Below are positions 46,635-54,947 of a stretch of DNA of 64,000 nucleotides, in pieces. A program made the translations under genes and the position numbers. Within the stretch, counting starts at the first letter, position 1, and every line of letters begins with the position of its first letter. The stretch spans positions 1 through 64,000 of the forward strand of contig JAFUOJ010000006.1 of NCBI GenBank assembly GCA_017481945.1, written 5' to 3'. This DNA is from Parabacteroides sp. Its GTDB lineage: Bacteria; Bacteroidota; Bacteroidia; Bacteroidales; Tannerellaceae. The notes under the pieces are model-generated. The model was not told where the DNA came from. It did not search any database and saw nothing but the letters and a program-made list of their open reading frames with translations.

Positions 46635-47834
46635 TTACTCAGTTCTTCCCGGATAAGCCTCCAATGCCTTTTCTAAAACCTTGAGGGCTTTCACTAAATC
46701 TTCCTTTTTCAAGACGTATGCGATACGCACTTCGTTCTTTCCTAACCCCGGAGTGGTATAAAAACCGGAAGCAGGAGCCATCATAACGGTCTGCCCTTCA
46801 TATTCGAAGTCGCTCAAACACCATGCACAGAATTTATCAGCGTCATCTACCGGTAATTTGGCTACCGTATAGAATGCACCCATCGGAATCGGAGAATAAA
46901 CGCCTGGGATACGGTTCAACCCGTCAATCAAGCACTTTCTTCGTTCTACATACTCGTCATACGTATCACGTGCGTACTCATCCGGTTCATCCAAGGAGGC
47001 TTCAGCCGCAATCTGGCCAATCAAAGGAGGACTCAAGCGGGCTTGACAGAATTTCATCACGGCATTTCGTACCTCTTTATTCTTAGTAATCAAAGCACCG
47101 ATACGGATTCCACATTCGGAGTATCTTTTAGAGACAGAATCTATCAACACAACGTTCTGCTCGATACCTTCCAAATGGCAAGCCGAGATATAAGGAGAAC
47201 CGGTGTAGATATATTCACGATATACCTCATCCGAAAAGAGGTATAGGTCATATTTCTTGACCATATCGCGGATTTGATTCATCTCACGACGGGTGTACAG
47301 ATAACCGGTCGGGTTGTTTGGATTACAAATGAGGATTGCTTTCGTACGTTCGTTAATCAGTTCCTCAAATTTCTCCACCTTCGGCAAAGAAAATCCCTCC
47401 TCAATAGTGGTTGTCACCGTACGAATCACAGCTCCTGCGGAAATAGCAAATGCCATGTAGTTGGCATAAGCTGGTTCGGGAACAATGATTTCATCCCCCG
47501 GATTCAAACAACTTAAAAAGGCAAAAAGGACAGCTTCGGACCCACCGGTAGTAACAATAATATCGTCTGCTGTTAGATTGATATCGTATTTCTTATAATA
47601 TCCGACCAATTTTTCACGGTAGCTCTGGTAGCCCTGACTGGGGCTGTACTCCAATACCGTTCGGTCTATATTGCGAATCGCATCGAGGGCTGCTCGTGGG
47701 GTTGGAAGGTCAGGCTGACCAATATTCAAGTGATAGACATGAACACCTCTTTGCTTCGCAGCATCAGCCAACGGCGCCAATTTACGTATCGGCGAAGCCG
47801 GCATTTCGTTTCCTCGTTGTGAAATATTTGGCAT
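46635..47834 (-). CDS. PLP-dependent class I/II aminotransferase (aspartate aminotransferase-like)
   Basis: A 399-residue fold-type I enzyme. PLP contacts: NPNNPTGYLYTRREM, LFSDEVYREY (Asp), and the Schiff-base Lys in DSVSKRYSECGIRIG; the carboxylate Arg is in KNEVRIAYVLK. The opening RGNEMPASPIRKLAPLADAA and NIGQPDLPTP fit the aspartate aminotransferase Ib-like group. Substrate is not certain; aspartate, aromatic or alanine are all possible. It is followed after 9 bases by the LolC/E-like gene and has a good promoter at 47868-47897. Confidence 0.9.
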   Translation of the reverse strand: MPNISQRGNEMPASPIRKLAPLADAAKQRGVHVYHLNIGQPDLPTPRAALDAIRNIDRTVLEYSPSQGYQSYREKLVGYYKKYDINLTADDIIVTTGGSEAVLFAFLSCLNPGDEIIVPEPAYANYMAFAISAGAVIRTVTTTIEEGFSLPKVEKFEELINERTKAILICNPNNPTGYLYTRREMNQIRDMVKKYDLYLFSDEVYREYIYTGSPYISACHLEGIEQNVVLIDSVSKRYSECGIRIGALITKNKEVRNAVMKFCQARLSPPLIGQIAAEASLDEPDEYARDTYDEYVERRKCLIDGLNRIPGVYSPIPMGAFYTVAKLPVDDADKFCAWCLSDFEYEGQTVMMAPASGFYTTPGLGKNEVRIAYVLKKEDLVKALKVLEKALEAYPGRTE

Positions 47835-47867
47835 TACGTTTTACTATTTATTTTTATAATTGAAAGG

Positions 47868-47897
47868 CAAAGATAGACATTAATTGACAATGAGCAA
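47868..47897 (-). promoter_or_regulatory. promoter of the aminotransferase gene
   Basis: Minus strand TTG (plus 47895-47897), 19-base spacer, TATCTTTG (plus 47868-47875), 34 bases before the ATG. Confidence 0.65.
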
Positions 47898-47921
47898 TTG
47901 AGTCTATCTAATTATTTACAG

Positions 47922-48821
47922 CTAAATCCCCGGGCGAGGCGAGTCTTTACTGGCGTGCATAGTAGAGACAAAGGCTTCGGGGTCGATTTCTTTCACTTTA
48001 TCTTTCAAGCGAGGCAAATCCTTACGCTCCGCCAAAGTAAAAATAATCTCTCGCTCTTCTCCCTTGTACATACCACGACCGTGCAAGAAGGTTCCTCCCA
48101 AGTGCAACTTATTCAGAATAAGATCCTTCAACTCATCGGTCTTTCTGGAGACAATAAATACAGCTCTGCTGGGGTTTTCCGTCTGAAACATCTCGACAAT
48201 CTTCCCATACACAAAGATGGTAAACCAAGAATACAAGGGGACAGCCCAATCCTGGAACACGATTAATCCTAACATCACGATGATAGAGTCTAATAGGATA
48301 ATCATATTGCTCACTTTCAGATTGGATTGATTAGCAATCACTCGGGCTAAGACATCTGTGCCTGCGCTGGTACTTTGAGCTTTAAAAACACAGGTCACAC
48401 CTATTCCGAGAATCGCTCCACCATAAAATCCTGCAATAAAATGGTCATTTTTAACCAACGGGTCATATCCAACAACGTAGGACAGAAGATCCGTAAAGAT
48501 GGATATCAATAAAAAGGTAACAACCGTCTTCGGACCTGAGGCCAAGCCGATTTTCTTCATCGCCAATACCATCAGAGGGATATTGAAGCATAAAGCAGTC
48601 ATACCCATCGGTAATCCTTCCGGCATAAAGGAGAATACACCTTCGGTCACGTAGTGTAGAACAATGGAAATACCATATACACCCCCCGGAACGATCTTAT
48701 AAGGTGCTAAGAATAGCACATAACTAAGAGCCTGTAAAAAGGCTCCAACCACAATCAGCGTATAATCCCCAACTGTCCTTTTCCATGAGGCATTAGATGT
48801 CTGATTAAAAAGTTTTTCCAT
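47922..48821 (-). CDS. YitT-family membrane protein (DUF161/DUF2179)
   Basis: A 299-residue protein with five or six TM segments over residues about 20-210 in the YitT pattern (APYKIVPGGVYGISIVLHY, SAGTDVLARVIANQSN) and a cytoplasmic C-terminal DUF2179 domain (VFIVSRKTDELKDLI, FTLAERKDLPRLKDKVKEID). Transport function is suspected for the family but not established. It is monocistronic, with a -7 element at 48865-48872. Confidence 0.9.
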   Translation of the reverse strand: MEKLFNQTSNASWKRTVGDYTLIVVGAFLQALSYVLFLAPYKIVPGGVYGISIVLHYVTEGVFSFMPEGLPMGMTALCFNIPLMVLAMKKIGLASGPKTVVTFLLISIFTDLLSYVVGYDPLVKNDHFIAGFYGGAILGIGVTCVFKAQSTSAGTDVLARVIANQSNLKVSNMIILLDSIIVMLGLIVFQDWAVPLYSWFTIFVYGKIVEMFQTENPSRAVFIVSRKTDELKDLILNKLHLGGTFLHGRGMYKGEEREIIFTLAERKDLPRLKDKVKEIDPEAFVSTMHASKDSPRPGI

Positions 48822-48864
48822 ATCTGTTGATTTCTTTTATTTACTTCTGCCTATTATAGCGCAG

Positions 48865-48872
48865 CAAACTTA
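48865..48872 (-). promoter_or_regulatory. -7 element of the yitT-like gene
   Basis: Minus strand TAAGTTTG, 44 bases before the ATG at 48821; no clear -33. Confidence 0.45.
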
Positions 48873-48935
48873 CGGAAAAAAATCCACGATTTTTAAATAG
48901 ACTAAACAAAAATCAAAAACTTTTTAGGGCGAACT

Positions 48936-50114
48936 TTATCGGTCTATCAATTTATTTCGTTCATAAGAGGATTTCACCCAAAAAACATACACCAAAAGAG
49001 AGAAAAAGCAGCAAATAGCCCCTACCCCGTAAGCCATTGCCAGACTCCAGTGAGAAGCAATAAATCCGGCAAGCAACATACCAATTCCGACTCCCATATC
49101 AAAGGAGGTTAAAAAGGTGGAAGTTGCTGTCCCGCGCATATTATGAGGAGCCACATTCACAAAAAGACATTGAAATGCAGGGACACCGACTCCAAACCCA
49201 ATACCAATAAGCAAGGCACAGGTGAAAAAGACAAAAGAGTGATGTACCAACGCAAATAGTACAAATGTAATCAATAGACTGATCAACGAACAGAGAGATA
49301 CTTGGTGTATCTTTCCTCTGTCAACCAACCGCCCTGATATCAAGCGGGAGGTTCCTACTCCTATTGCCATATAGATAAAGAAATAACCGGGATCTGCTAC
49401 TTGAATCTCTTTTCCATAGAGAACCACAAAGGAGGTTATCATTCCATACGGAATAGCAACAAGAATATAAGCACATGCAGCTGGCAATCCTTTAATAAGG
49501 ATAAAACGATCTAATGAAAAATGGGGACGCGGAACCCGTTCTCTTCTGGGATAACGTATCAGACAAACTGATCCTACCCCTACGAAGGCAGCAATAAGTC
49601 CAATCCATACCACCGAATGGAATCCCCAACGACTATATATGGCTACAGCCACCAATGGAGCCAAAGACATACCTAAATTAATCGTCAGACCATAAAAGCC
49701 CATGCCTTCCCCGCGACGGCTGGAGGGTATTACATCAATGGCAATCGTATTTCCTGAGACAGAAGTCAATCCCATGAAACCTCCTTGTATGAAACGCACT
49801 AACATAATCGTCAGGATAGTGGTAGCAAACAGGTAACCGACAAACATTATCGCAAATATAAAAAAGGCAAACAGGTATAGAGGCTTTCTTGAAAAGCAAT
49901 CCACCAAAAAACCGGAAAGAGGACGAACACAGAGGAGGCCAATTGTATAACTGGACAAAACAATCCCTACATTCGCTGTGTCAATTCCTAAAACTTCTAC
50001 TAAATAAACCGGTATGGTCGGCATTAGCATGTAAAAAGAGAAGTTCATTAAGAAATAGGAAATGCAACACTGTACAAAATTCCGATTCCACAAAACAGGT
50101 TTCTCTGTACTCAT
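48936..50114 (-). CDS. MFS transporter
   Basis: A 392-residue, 12-TM major facilitator. The inter-helix 2-3 motif appears as GFLVDCFSRKPLYLFA (Gly-x3-Asp-x3-Arg-Lys), and the second-half equivalent as GRLVDRGKIHQ. The family resembles drug or sugar-efflux MFS proteins (SetA/YfcJ-like) but the substrate is not evident. It starts 14 bases after the ABC-F gene stop and is probably cotranscribed with it. Confidence 0.88.
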   Translation of the reverse strand: MSTEKPVLWNRNFVQCCISYFLMNFSFYMLMPTIPVYLVEVLGIDTANVGIVLSSYTIGLLCVRPLSGFLVDCFSRKPLYLFAFFIFAIMFVGYLFATTILTIMLVRFIQGGFMGLTSVSGNTIAIDVIPSSRRGEGMGFYGLTINLGMSLAPLVAVAIYSRWGFHSVVWIGLIAAFVGVGSVCLIRYPRRERVPRPHFSLDRFILIKGLPAACAYILVAIPYGMITSFVVLYGKEIQVADPGYFFIYMAIGVGTSRLISGRLVDRGKIHQVSLCSLISLLITFVLFALVHHSFVFFTCALLIGIGFGVGVPAFQCLFVNVAPHNMRGTATSTFLTSFDMGVGIGMLLAGFIASHWSLAMAYGVGAICCFFSLLVYVFWVKSSYERNKLIDR

Positions 50115-50128
50115 AAAATATTTTGGAT

Positions 50129-52012
50129 TTACGCCAGTTCACTCAACTCTAACCAGCGCATTGTTTTCTCATCGATTTCTTCCATGACCTTCGCAATGCG
50201 TTCGGACTTGGCTAATAATTCATCATTGCTTAATGTACCACTACTCATTGCCGTTTCTAACTCTGCTTTCTCCGCTTCCAATTGAGGAATTTCAATTTCT
50301 AATGCTTCAAACTCTTTACGTTCCTTGAAAGAGAGTTTTTTCTTCTGTTCTTTTTCCGGACGAGAAGCTTTCACAGTCGTAGCCGCTTGTTTTGCCTGGC
50401 GGGCAGCCTCTTCTTCCTTCTCCAATTGTTCTTGAATCTCTTTCCATTCACGATATTGTGTATAATTACCGGGGAAATCCTTCATATCAGCATTTCCTCG
50501 GAACACCAATAGATGGTCTACCACCTTATCCATGAAATAGCGGTCGTGCGAAACAACAATTACACACCCTTTAAAGTTCCGCAAATACTCTTCTAAAACA
50601 TTCAGAGTCACAATATCCAAATCATTGGTAGGTTCATCTAAAACCAAGAAGTTCGGACTGCGCATTAATACCGTACATAGATATAACCGACGTTTTTCTC
50701 CTCCACTCAACTTATACACATAACTATGTTGCTTCTCTGGAGCAAAAAGGAAATAGTTCAAGAATTGAGAGACTCCCATTTTCTTTCCATCGCCCAAATC
50801 CACATACTCTGCAATGTTCTGAACAACATCAATAACCTTCATCTGTTCATCAAATTGCAATCCTTCCTGGCTATAATATCCGAAACGGACCGTTTCACCC
50901 ACATCAAAATGCCCGCTATCGGGTTCAATCTCACCCATAAGCATTTTAATGAAGGTTGATTTACCGGTACCGTTATTACCTACAATACCCAACTTTTCAT
51001 AACGAGCAAATATGTAATTAAAATCCTCTACAATCTTCAAATCTCCAAAACGTTTGCAAACATGTTCTGCTTCAAATATTTTAGATCCAATATAAGAGGC
51101 TTTTACATCCAAATTCATCTGCCCAGCTTCGCGTTGTAACTTGGCTTTCTTCTCTAATTCATAGAATGCATCAATTCTGTACTTGGCTTTTGTTCCTCGT
51201 GCCTGAGGTTGACGACGCATCCAATCTAATTCTTTACGAAGCAAATTATTCGCTCGATCAACTTCCGTATTCAAAGCGTCAATACGCTCTTGTCGCTTCT
51301 CTAAATAGTAACTATAATTTCCTTTATATTGATAAATTTGTTTTCGGTCGATTTCAATAATCTCACTACATACCCGATCTAAGAAATAACGATCGTGGGT
51401 AACCATTAAAATACTAATGTTTGCACGAGATAAATAACCTTCCAACCATTCTGTCATCTCTAAATCCAGATGGTTCGTAGGTTCATCCAGTATAATAAGC
51501 TCCGGATCTGTAATTAACACATTCGCTAACGCTACTCGTTTCAACTGTCCTCCGGAAAGCGTTTCTACTTTCTGGTCATAGTTATGAATTTTCAACTGTC
51601 CTAAGATCTGTTTGGCTCGCTGTTCATAATCCCAAGCTTTGAGATTATCCATACGAAGCAAAATATCCTCTAAGTTAGTATGATCGCCACTTGCCATCGC
51701 CTGCTCATATTCAGCAATCAAACGGACCGTTTCATTAGAAGAATAAAAACATGCTTGTAAAACGGTCAAGCCTTCCGGATAGAAAGGAGTTTGCTCTAAA
51801 TAACCTACGCGAAGATCATTACGAAAAACAACCACTCCGCTATCATAATCTTCTTTTCCTGCAATTATATTCAATAAAGTCGTCTTCCCGGTTCCATTCT
51901 TTGCAATCAATCCGACCTTTTGTCCTTGGGCTATACCAAAAGTTATATCTTCAAAAAGGACTAATTCTCCAAAACTTTTGGTTAGTTTATCTACTTGCAA
52001 ATAGCTTATCAT
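50129..52012 (-). CDS. ABC-F family ATPase (Uup-like)
   Basis: A 627-residue soluble protein with two ABC cassettes and no TM. Cassette 1: Walker A LIAKNGTGKTTLL, signature LSGGQLKRVALA, Walker B IILDEPTNHLDLE. Linker (P-site tRNA interaction motif region) at about 235-310 with RKELDWMRRQPQARGTKAK. Cassette 2: VGNNGTGKST, LSGGEKRRLYL, VLDEPTNDLDI. The C-terminal coiled-coil domain (about 545-627, Lys/Glu-rich) is characteristic of Uup. ABC-F proteins act on ribosomes or translation quality control. A consensus promoter sits at 52041-52071. Confidence 0.93.
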   Translation of the reverse strand: MISYLQVDKLTKSFGELVLFEDITFGIAQGQKVGLIAKNGTGKTTLLNIIAGKEDYDSGVVVFRNDLRVGYLEQTPFYPEGLTVLQACFYSSNETVRLIAEYEQAMASGDHTNLEDILLRMDNLKAWDYEQRAKQILGQLKIHNYDQKVETLSGGQLKRVALANVLITDPELIILDEPTNHLDLEMTEWLEGYLSRANISILMVTHDRYFLDRVCSEIIEIDRKQIYQYKGNYSYYLEKRQERIDALNTEVDRANNLLRKELDWMRRQPQARGTKAKYRIDAFYELEKKAKLQREAGQMNLDVKASYIGSKIFEAEHVCKRFGDLKIVEDFNYIFARYEKLGIVGNNGTGKSTFIKMLMGEIEPDSGHFDVGETVRFGYYSQEGLQFDEQMKVIDVVQNIAEYVDLGDGKKMGVSQFLNYFLFAPEKQHSYVYKLSGGEKRRLYLCTVLMRSPNFLVLDEPTNDLDIVTLNVLEEYLRNFKGCVIVVSHDRYFMDKVVDHLLVFRGNADMKDFPGNYTQYREWKEIQEQLEKEEEAARQAKQAATTVKASRPEKEQKKKLSFKERKEFEALEIEIPQLEAEKAELETAMSSGTLSNDELLAKSERIAKVMEEIDEKTMRWLELSELA

Positions 52013-52040
52013 AACTTTTTCTTTCGTTTAATTTGCCGGA

Positions 52041-52071
52041 CAAAGATACATTAAAGTTATGCCTCTTCAAA
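52041..52071 (-). promoter_or_regulatory. promoter of the ABC-F/MFS operon
   Basis: A textbook match on the minus strand: TTTG (plus 52068-52071), 19-base spacer, TATCTTTG (plus 52041-52048). It overlaps the 3' end of the hxlR-type gene. Confidence 0.75.
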
Positions 52072-52425
52072 CCTTTTCCGGTGCTTCATAATGGATTTCA
52101 TATTTGTTTTAGCCCACTCTGTCAACATATAAATAATGGGAACCAATGTCTTTCCGGTCTCTGTCAACTCATATTCTACCCGAATCGGCACTTCTGGAAA
52201 CACAGTGCGTTTCACTAAATCATCAGCTTCTAATATTCGTAACGTATTCGCTAAAACTTTCGTCGAAATATCGGGTATTTCTTTCTTCAATTGATTAAAC
52301 CGAATCCTTCCGGTTTCATCTAACACCCAAATAATCAACAAAGCCCACTTGTTTCCAAAACGAGCAACTACATTTCTTATTGGACATATTTCCACTATTG
52401 AATTTTTTTCATCTTTTTTCTGCAT
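52057..52425 (-). CDS. HxlR-family transcriptional regulator
   Basis: A 122-residue winged-helix protein. The family opening includes ICPIRNVVARFGNKWALLII, with Cys14 in the position used for thiol sensing by several HxlR-type regulators. The HTH is ISTKVLANTLRILEADDLV and the wing VPIRVEYELTETGKTL. It is divergent from a cupin gene across a 154-bp gap with two overlapping palindromes, so it probably controls that gene and itself. The inducer may be an electrophile or oxidant (inference). Confidence 0.9.
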   Translation of the reverse strand: MQKKDEKNSIVEICPIRNVVARFGNKWALLIIWVLDETGRIRFNQLKKEIPDISTKVLANTLRILEADDLVKRTVFPEVPIRVEYELTETGKTLVPIIYMLTEWAKTNMKSIMKHRKRFEEA

Positions 52426-52450
52426 ACTAAACGCTTGCTATTCATTAAAA

Positions 52451-52485
52451 GTGAGTTTTTTGTTACTTACTCACGTTTTAGTAAC
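52451..52485. promoter_or_regulatory. two offset palindromes in the hxlR/cupin divergent gap
   Basis: GTGAGT (52451-52456) with ACTCAC (52469-52474), and GTTACT (52462-52467) with AGTAAC (52480-52485). Each has a 12-base centre and the two are offset by 11 bp, about one helical turn. Plausible HxlR operator. Confidence 0.45.
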
Positions 52486-52579
52486 TTCTTGTTTATAATC
52501 TATTTAATACACACATTTGTGGTATCTAAAAGAAACCATAAGACAACACAAAAGTATAACTTAATTAAAAAAGAAAAAT

Positions 52580-53029
52580 ATGAAACAGATCGAAAAAATT
52601 GCAACAGCTAAAAATTTTAGTGCTATTAACTTAGGTTCATTAAATGAATTAAGTCTATATCTATTAAAGCTTAACCCTGAGGTTAAAATACCGGGGAAAG
52701 TATTTGGTGGAACAAGTCTCCAAACGACCGGTTGTGAATTTTCTTTTCAACTCTTTCAACCTGGTACAGAAACGGGATTCTTACATACACATAAAAATCA
52801 CGAGGAACTTTATTTCTTTTTAGGTGGGGAAGGAAATTTTCAAGTGGATGGACAAGTTTTTCCGGTAACAGAAGGTAGTGTTGTAAAAGTAAATCCGGCA
52901 GGAGAACGAAGTGTACAAAACAATGGGGACAAACCACTCATCATGCTTTGTATACAGTACAAAGAAAATACTTTCACAGCGGAAGACGCTACAGATGGAA
53001 TTATCCTAAATAAACCTGTTCAGTGGTAA
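52580..53029 (+). CDS. cupin-domain protein
   Basis: A 149-residue protein with one conserved cupin beta-barrel: motif 1 GFLHTHKNHEELYFFLGGEG (two His, one Glu) and motif 2 PVTEGSVVKVNPAGERSVQN, in which the usual His is replaced near the end by Arg-Ser. The substrate is unknown. It is divergently transcribed from an HxlR regulator, which is its likely controller; quinone- or aldehyde-related detoxification is one possibility from that pairing. Confidence 0.85.
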   Translation: MKQIEKIATAKNFSAINLGSLNELSLYLLKLNPEVKIPGKVFGGTSLQTTGCEFSFQLFQPGTETGFLHTHKNHEELYFFLGGEGNFQVDGQVFPVTEGSVVKVNPAGERSVQNNGDKPLIMLCIQYKENTFTAEDATDGIILNKPVQW

Positions 53030-53082
53030 ATAAAATTCAAAACACCTATAGACTTCATTCGTAGTAATTAAAAGATAATTAC

Positions 53083-53090
53083 TACATTTG
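53083..53090 (+). promoter_or_regulatory. -7 element of the 53119 gene
   Basis: TACATTTG, 29 bases before the ATG; the -33 region is weak. Confidence 0.5.
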
Positions 53091-53118
53091 TCCTCTGATA
53101 ATAAAATCTATAACAACA

Positions 53119-53754
53119 ATGAATTTCATTTCTAAACTATTTAAGAAGAAAGAGGAGGAAACTGAAGTCGTATCAAAGGGTTCTGTAGAGGAATTTGTTA
53201 CGCTGATTCGTGTATATTACCAAGCTGTCATGGCAGTACAATTAGGTGTTACGAATCTTAATATACTAAACGATATGGCATTGTTTAAACGTATGTTGAA
53301 GATTCCGACACAGAATAACAAATTAGGTGTTGCTGAAAAATCACGTGCCCGTAAAGTCTTAATGCAAGAATATGGTTTAAATGAAAACTTCTTTAAAGAA
53401 ATAGACGCTTCTATCAAGAAGAATTGTAAAAACCAGAATGATATTAAGTCTTATTTCATCATGTATCAAGGATTCAATAATGACTTATTCTCATTATTGG
53501 ATAACTTAATGCAATGGAAGTTCCGTTTCTCCATGTTAGTTAAGAAACTATTATATGCACAAACGCAGAAAACAATTCATGAAATTGTAACTCGTTCAGA
53601 ATGGAAAGATATTAACGTGCAAAAAGTTGCTTGGAGAATTCGTAAATATAAAGAGACTTTAGGGTATTCAGAACAATGGATGGTAGACTTTGTCTATAAT
53701 GTTGTACTGATGGCAAGAGAAGACGCAAAAAAGAAAAAGAAAGACGATAAGTAA
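53119..53754 (+). CDS. conserved hypothetical protein, helix-rich and basic
   Basis: A 211-residue soluble protein without signal peptide or TM. It opens MNFISKLFKKKEEETEVV, holds several long helices (VEEFVTLIRVYYQAVMAVQLG, RKVLMQEYGLNENFFKEID) and ends in a strongly basic tail, DAKKKKKDDK. I recognise it only as a type of protein conserved in Bacteroidales; no domain can be named. Its stop codon overlaps by 1 base with the start of the next gene, a uracil-DNA-glycosylase-fold protein, so the two are translationally coupled. Confidence 0.75.
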   Translation: MNFISKLFKKKEEETEVVSKGSVEEFVTLIRVYYQAVMAVQLGVTNLNILNDMALFKRMLKIPTQNNKLGVAEKSRARKVLMQEYGLNENFFKEIDASIKKNCKNQNDIKSYFIMYQGFNNDLFSLLDNLMQWKFRFSMLVKKLLYAQTQKTIHEIVTRSEWKDINVQKVAWRIRKYKETLGYSEQWMVDFVYNVVLMAREDAKKKKKDDK

Positions 53755-54332
53755 TGACAACCGAACAACATCCTTTGGGGTTCTTTCTCCCAGAAAATAC
53801 TCAATTGTTGATGTTGGGGAGTTTTCCACCTCCTCGCGTTCGTTGGTCTATGAACTTTTATTACCCGAATATCCAAAACGATATGTGGAGGATACTCGGG
53901 TATCTCTTTTACAAGGATCGAAATTTCTTCTTAGAAACGAAGAAAAACTTCAGTGAAGAAAAAGCAAAAACATTCTGCCGAGAGATTGGAATCGGAATTG
54001 GAGATACGGCTGTTGAGGTTGTACGATTAAAAAACAATGCGTCTGACAATTTCCTACAAGTCATAAAAGCATTAGATCCTGTCGAAGTTTTATCCCAAAT
54101 CCCCCATTGTAGAGCATTGGTTGTTACCGGACAAAAAGCGATGGACACACTTCTTTCTGTATTACCTCCTATTGAGGAACCTGTAATAGGTTCATATTCA
54201 AACTTTACTCTATTAGAACGATCTTTTAGACTTTATCGAATGCCTTCTTCTTCTCGTGCCTATCCTAAACCATTAGAAGAAAAAGCAGCTATTTATCATA
54301 AAATGTTCAAGGAACTAGATTTACTCAAATAG
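53754..54332 (+). CDS. uracil-DNA-glycosylase superfamily protein
   Basis: A 192-residue protein with the UDG-like fold: LLMLGSFPPPRVRWSMNFYYPN takes the place of motif 1 (GxxPG..) and the C-terminal LYRMPSSSRAYPKP the place of the HPS/NPS motif 2; LVVTGQKAM is the central strand. Neither motif has the canonical catalytic Asp/His of family 1, so the activity is uncertain (family-6-like or nucleotide-recognition). It is coupled to the preceding hypothetical gene by a 1-base overlap. Confidence 0.8.
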   Translation: MTTEQHPLGFFLPENTQLLMLGSFPPPRVRWSMNFYYPNIQNDMWRILGYLFYKDRNFFLETKKNFSEEKAKTFCREIGIGIGDTAVEVVRLKNNASDNFLQVIKALDPVEVLSQIPHCRALVVTGQKAMDTLLSVLPPIEEPVIGSYSNFTLLERSFRLYRMPSSSRAYPKPLEEKAAIYHKMFKELDLLK

Positions 54333-54355
54333 TTATTCTTTTCTCCAATTCAACC

Positions 54356-54934
54356 TTAAAGTTCAATATCCTCTCCAGAGACAAGACCATTCATAATTGC
54401 ATAAAAAGTAAGACCAGATACAGTCTTAATACCCAATTTAGCAGTTATATTCTTTCGATGGGTCAGCACCGTATTTAAGCTTATACATAATTTATCTGCT
54501 ATTTCTTTATTAGTTCCTCCTTTAACTATTAACTGAAGAACTTCAACTTCACGCACTGACAACTCTTTATTACTGTCATTAGATAAGATCGTATTGTCTC
54601 CTGAAAAATATTGTTTTAATTGTTCAATAATCACCTCTTGGGAAGCCTGGACATAGACATAATTAATGGATGTATTTTTTCTTACCTCGATACTATCAGC
54701 TGTTAAAACAATTGTTTTACTACGACGAGGTAAAAAGAAATCAACATTTAAGACAAATAGAGTTGCATTGGTAAAGAAATAATCAAATATATCACAGTGG
54801 GAATTGACTAAAGCTTCAAATGTATAGAAATAGGAAATCTCTACTGGAGGGAAATAATTAACCAATAAACTTTGTAACCCCAAACATTGCAATGTATCAG
54901 GCAATAAAATTGCGATATGTTTAATTGACTGCAT
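54356..54934 (-). CDS. LuxR-type regulator with a degenerate receiver-like N-terminus
   Basis: A 192-residue protein. The C-terminal LuxR HTH (about 125-190) is clear: LSVREVEVLQLIVKGGTNKE, IADKLCISLNTVLTHRKNI, TAKLGIKTVSGL. The N-terminal 110 residues are receiver-sized and alternate helix/strand but lack the usual phosphoacceptor Asp environment (FVLNVDFFLPRRS in its place) and the Lys pattern, so it is unlikely to be phosphorylated. It is the last gene of a five-gene run, 13 bases after the ScdA/YtfE-like protein, which is the likely partner in sensing. Confidence 0.85.
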   Translation of the reverse strand: MQSIKHIAILLPDTLQCLGLQSLLVNYFPPVEISYFYTFEALVNSHCDIFDYFFTNATLFVLNVDFFLPRRSKTIVLTADSIEVRKNTSINYVYVQASQEVIIEQLKQYFSGDNTILSNDSNKELSVREVEVLQLIVKGGTNKEIADKLCISLNTVLTHRKNITAKLGIKTVSGLTFYAIMNGLVSGEDIEL

Positions 54935-54947
54935 TCAAAGAAAAAAA

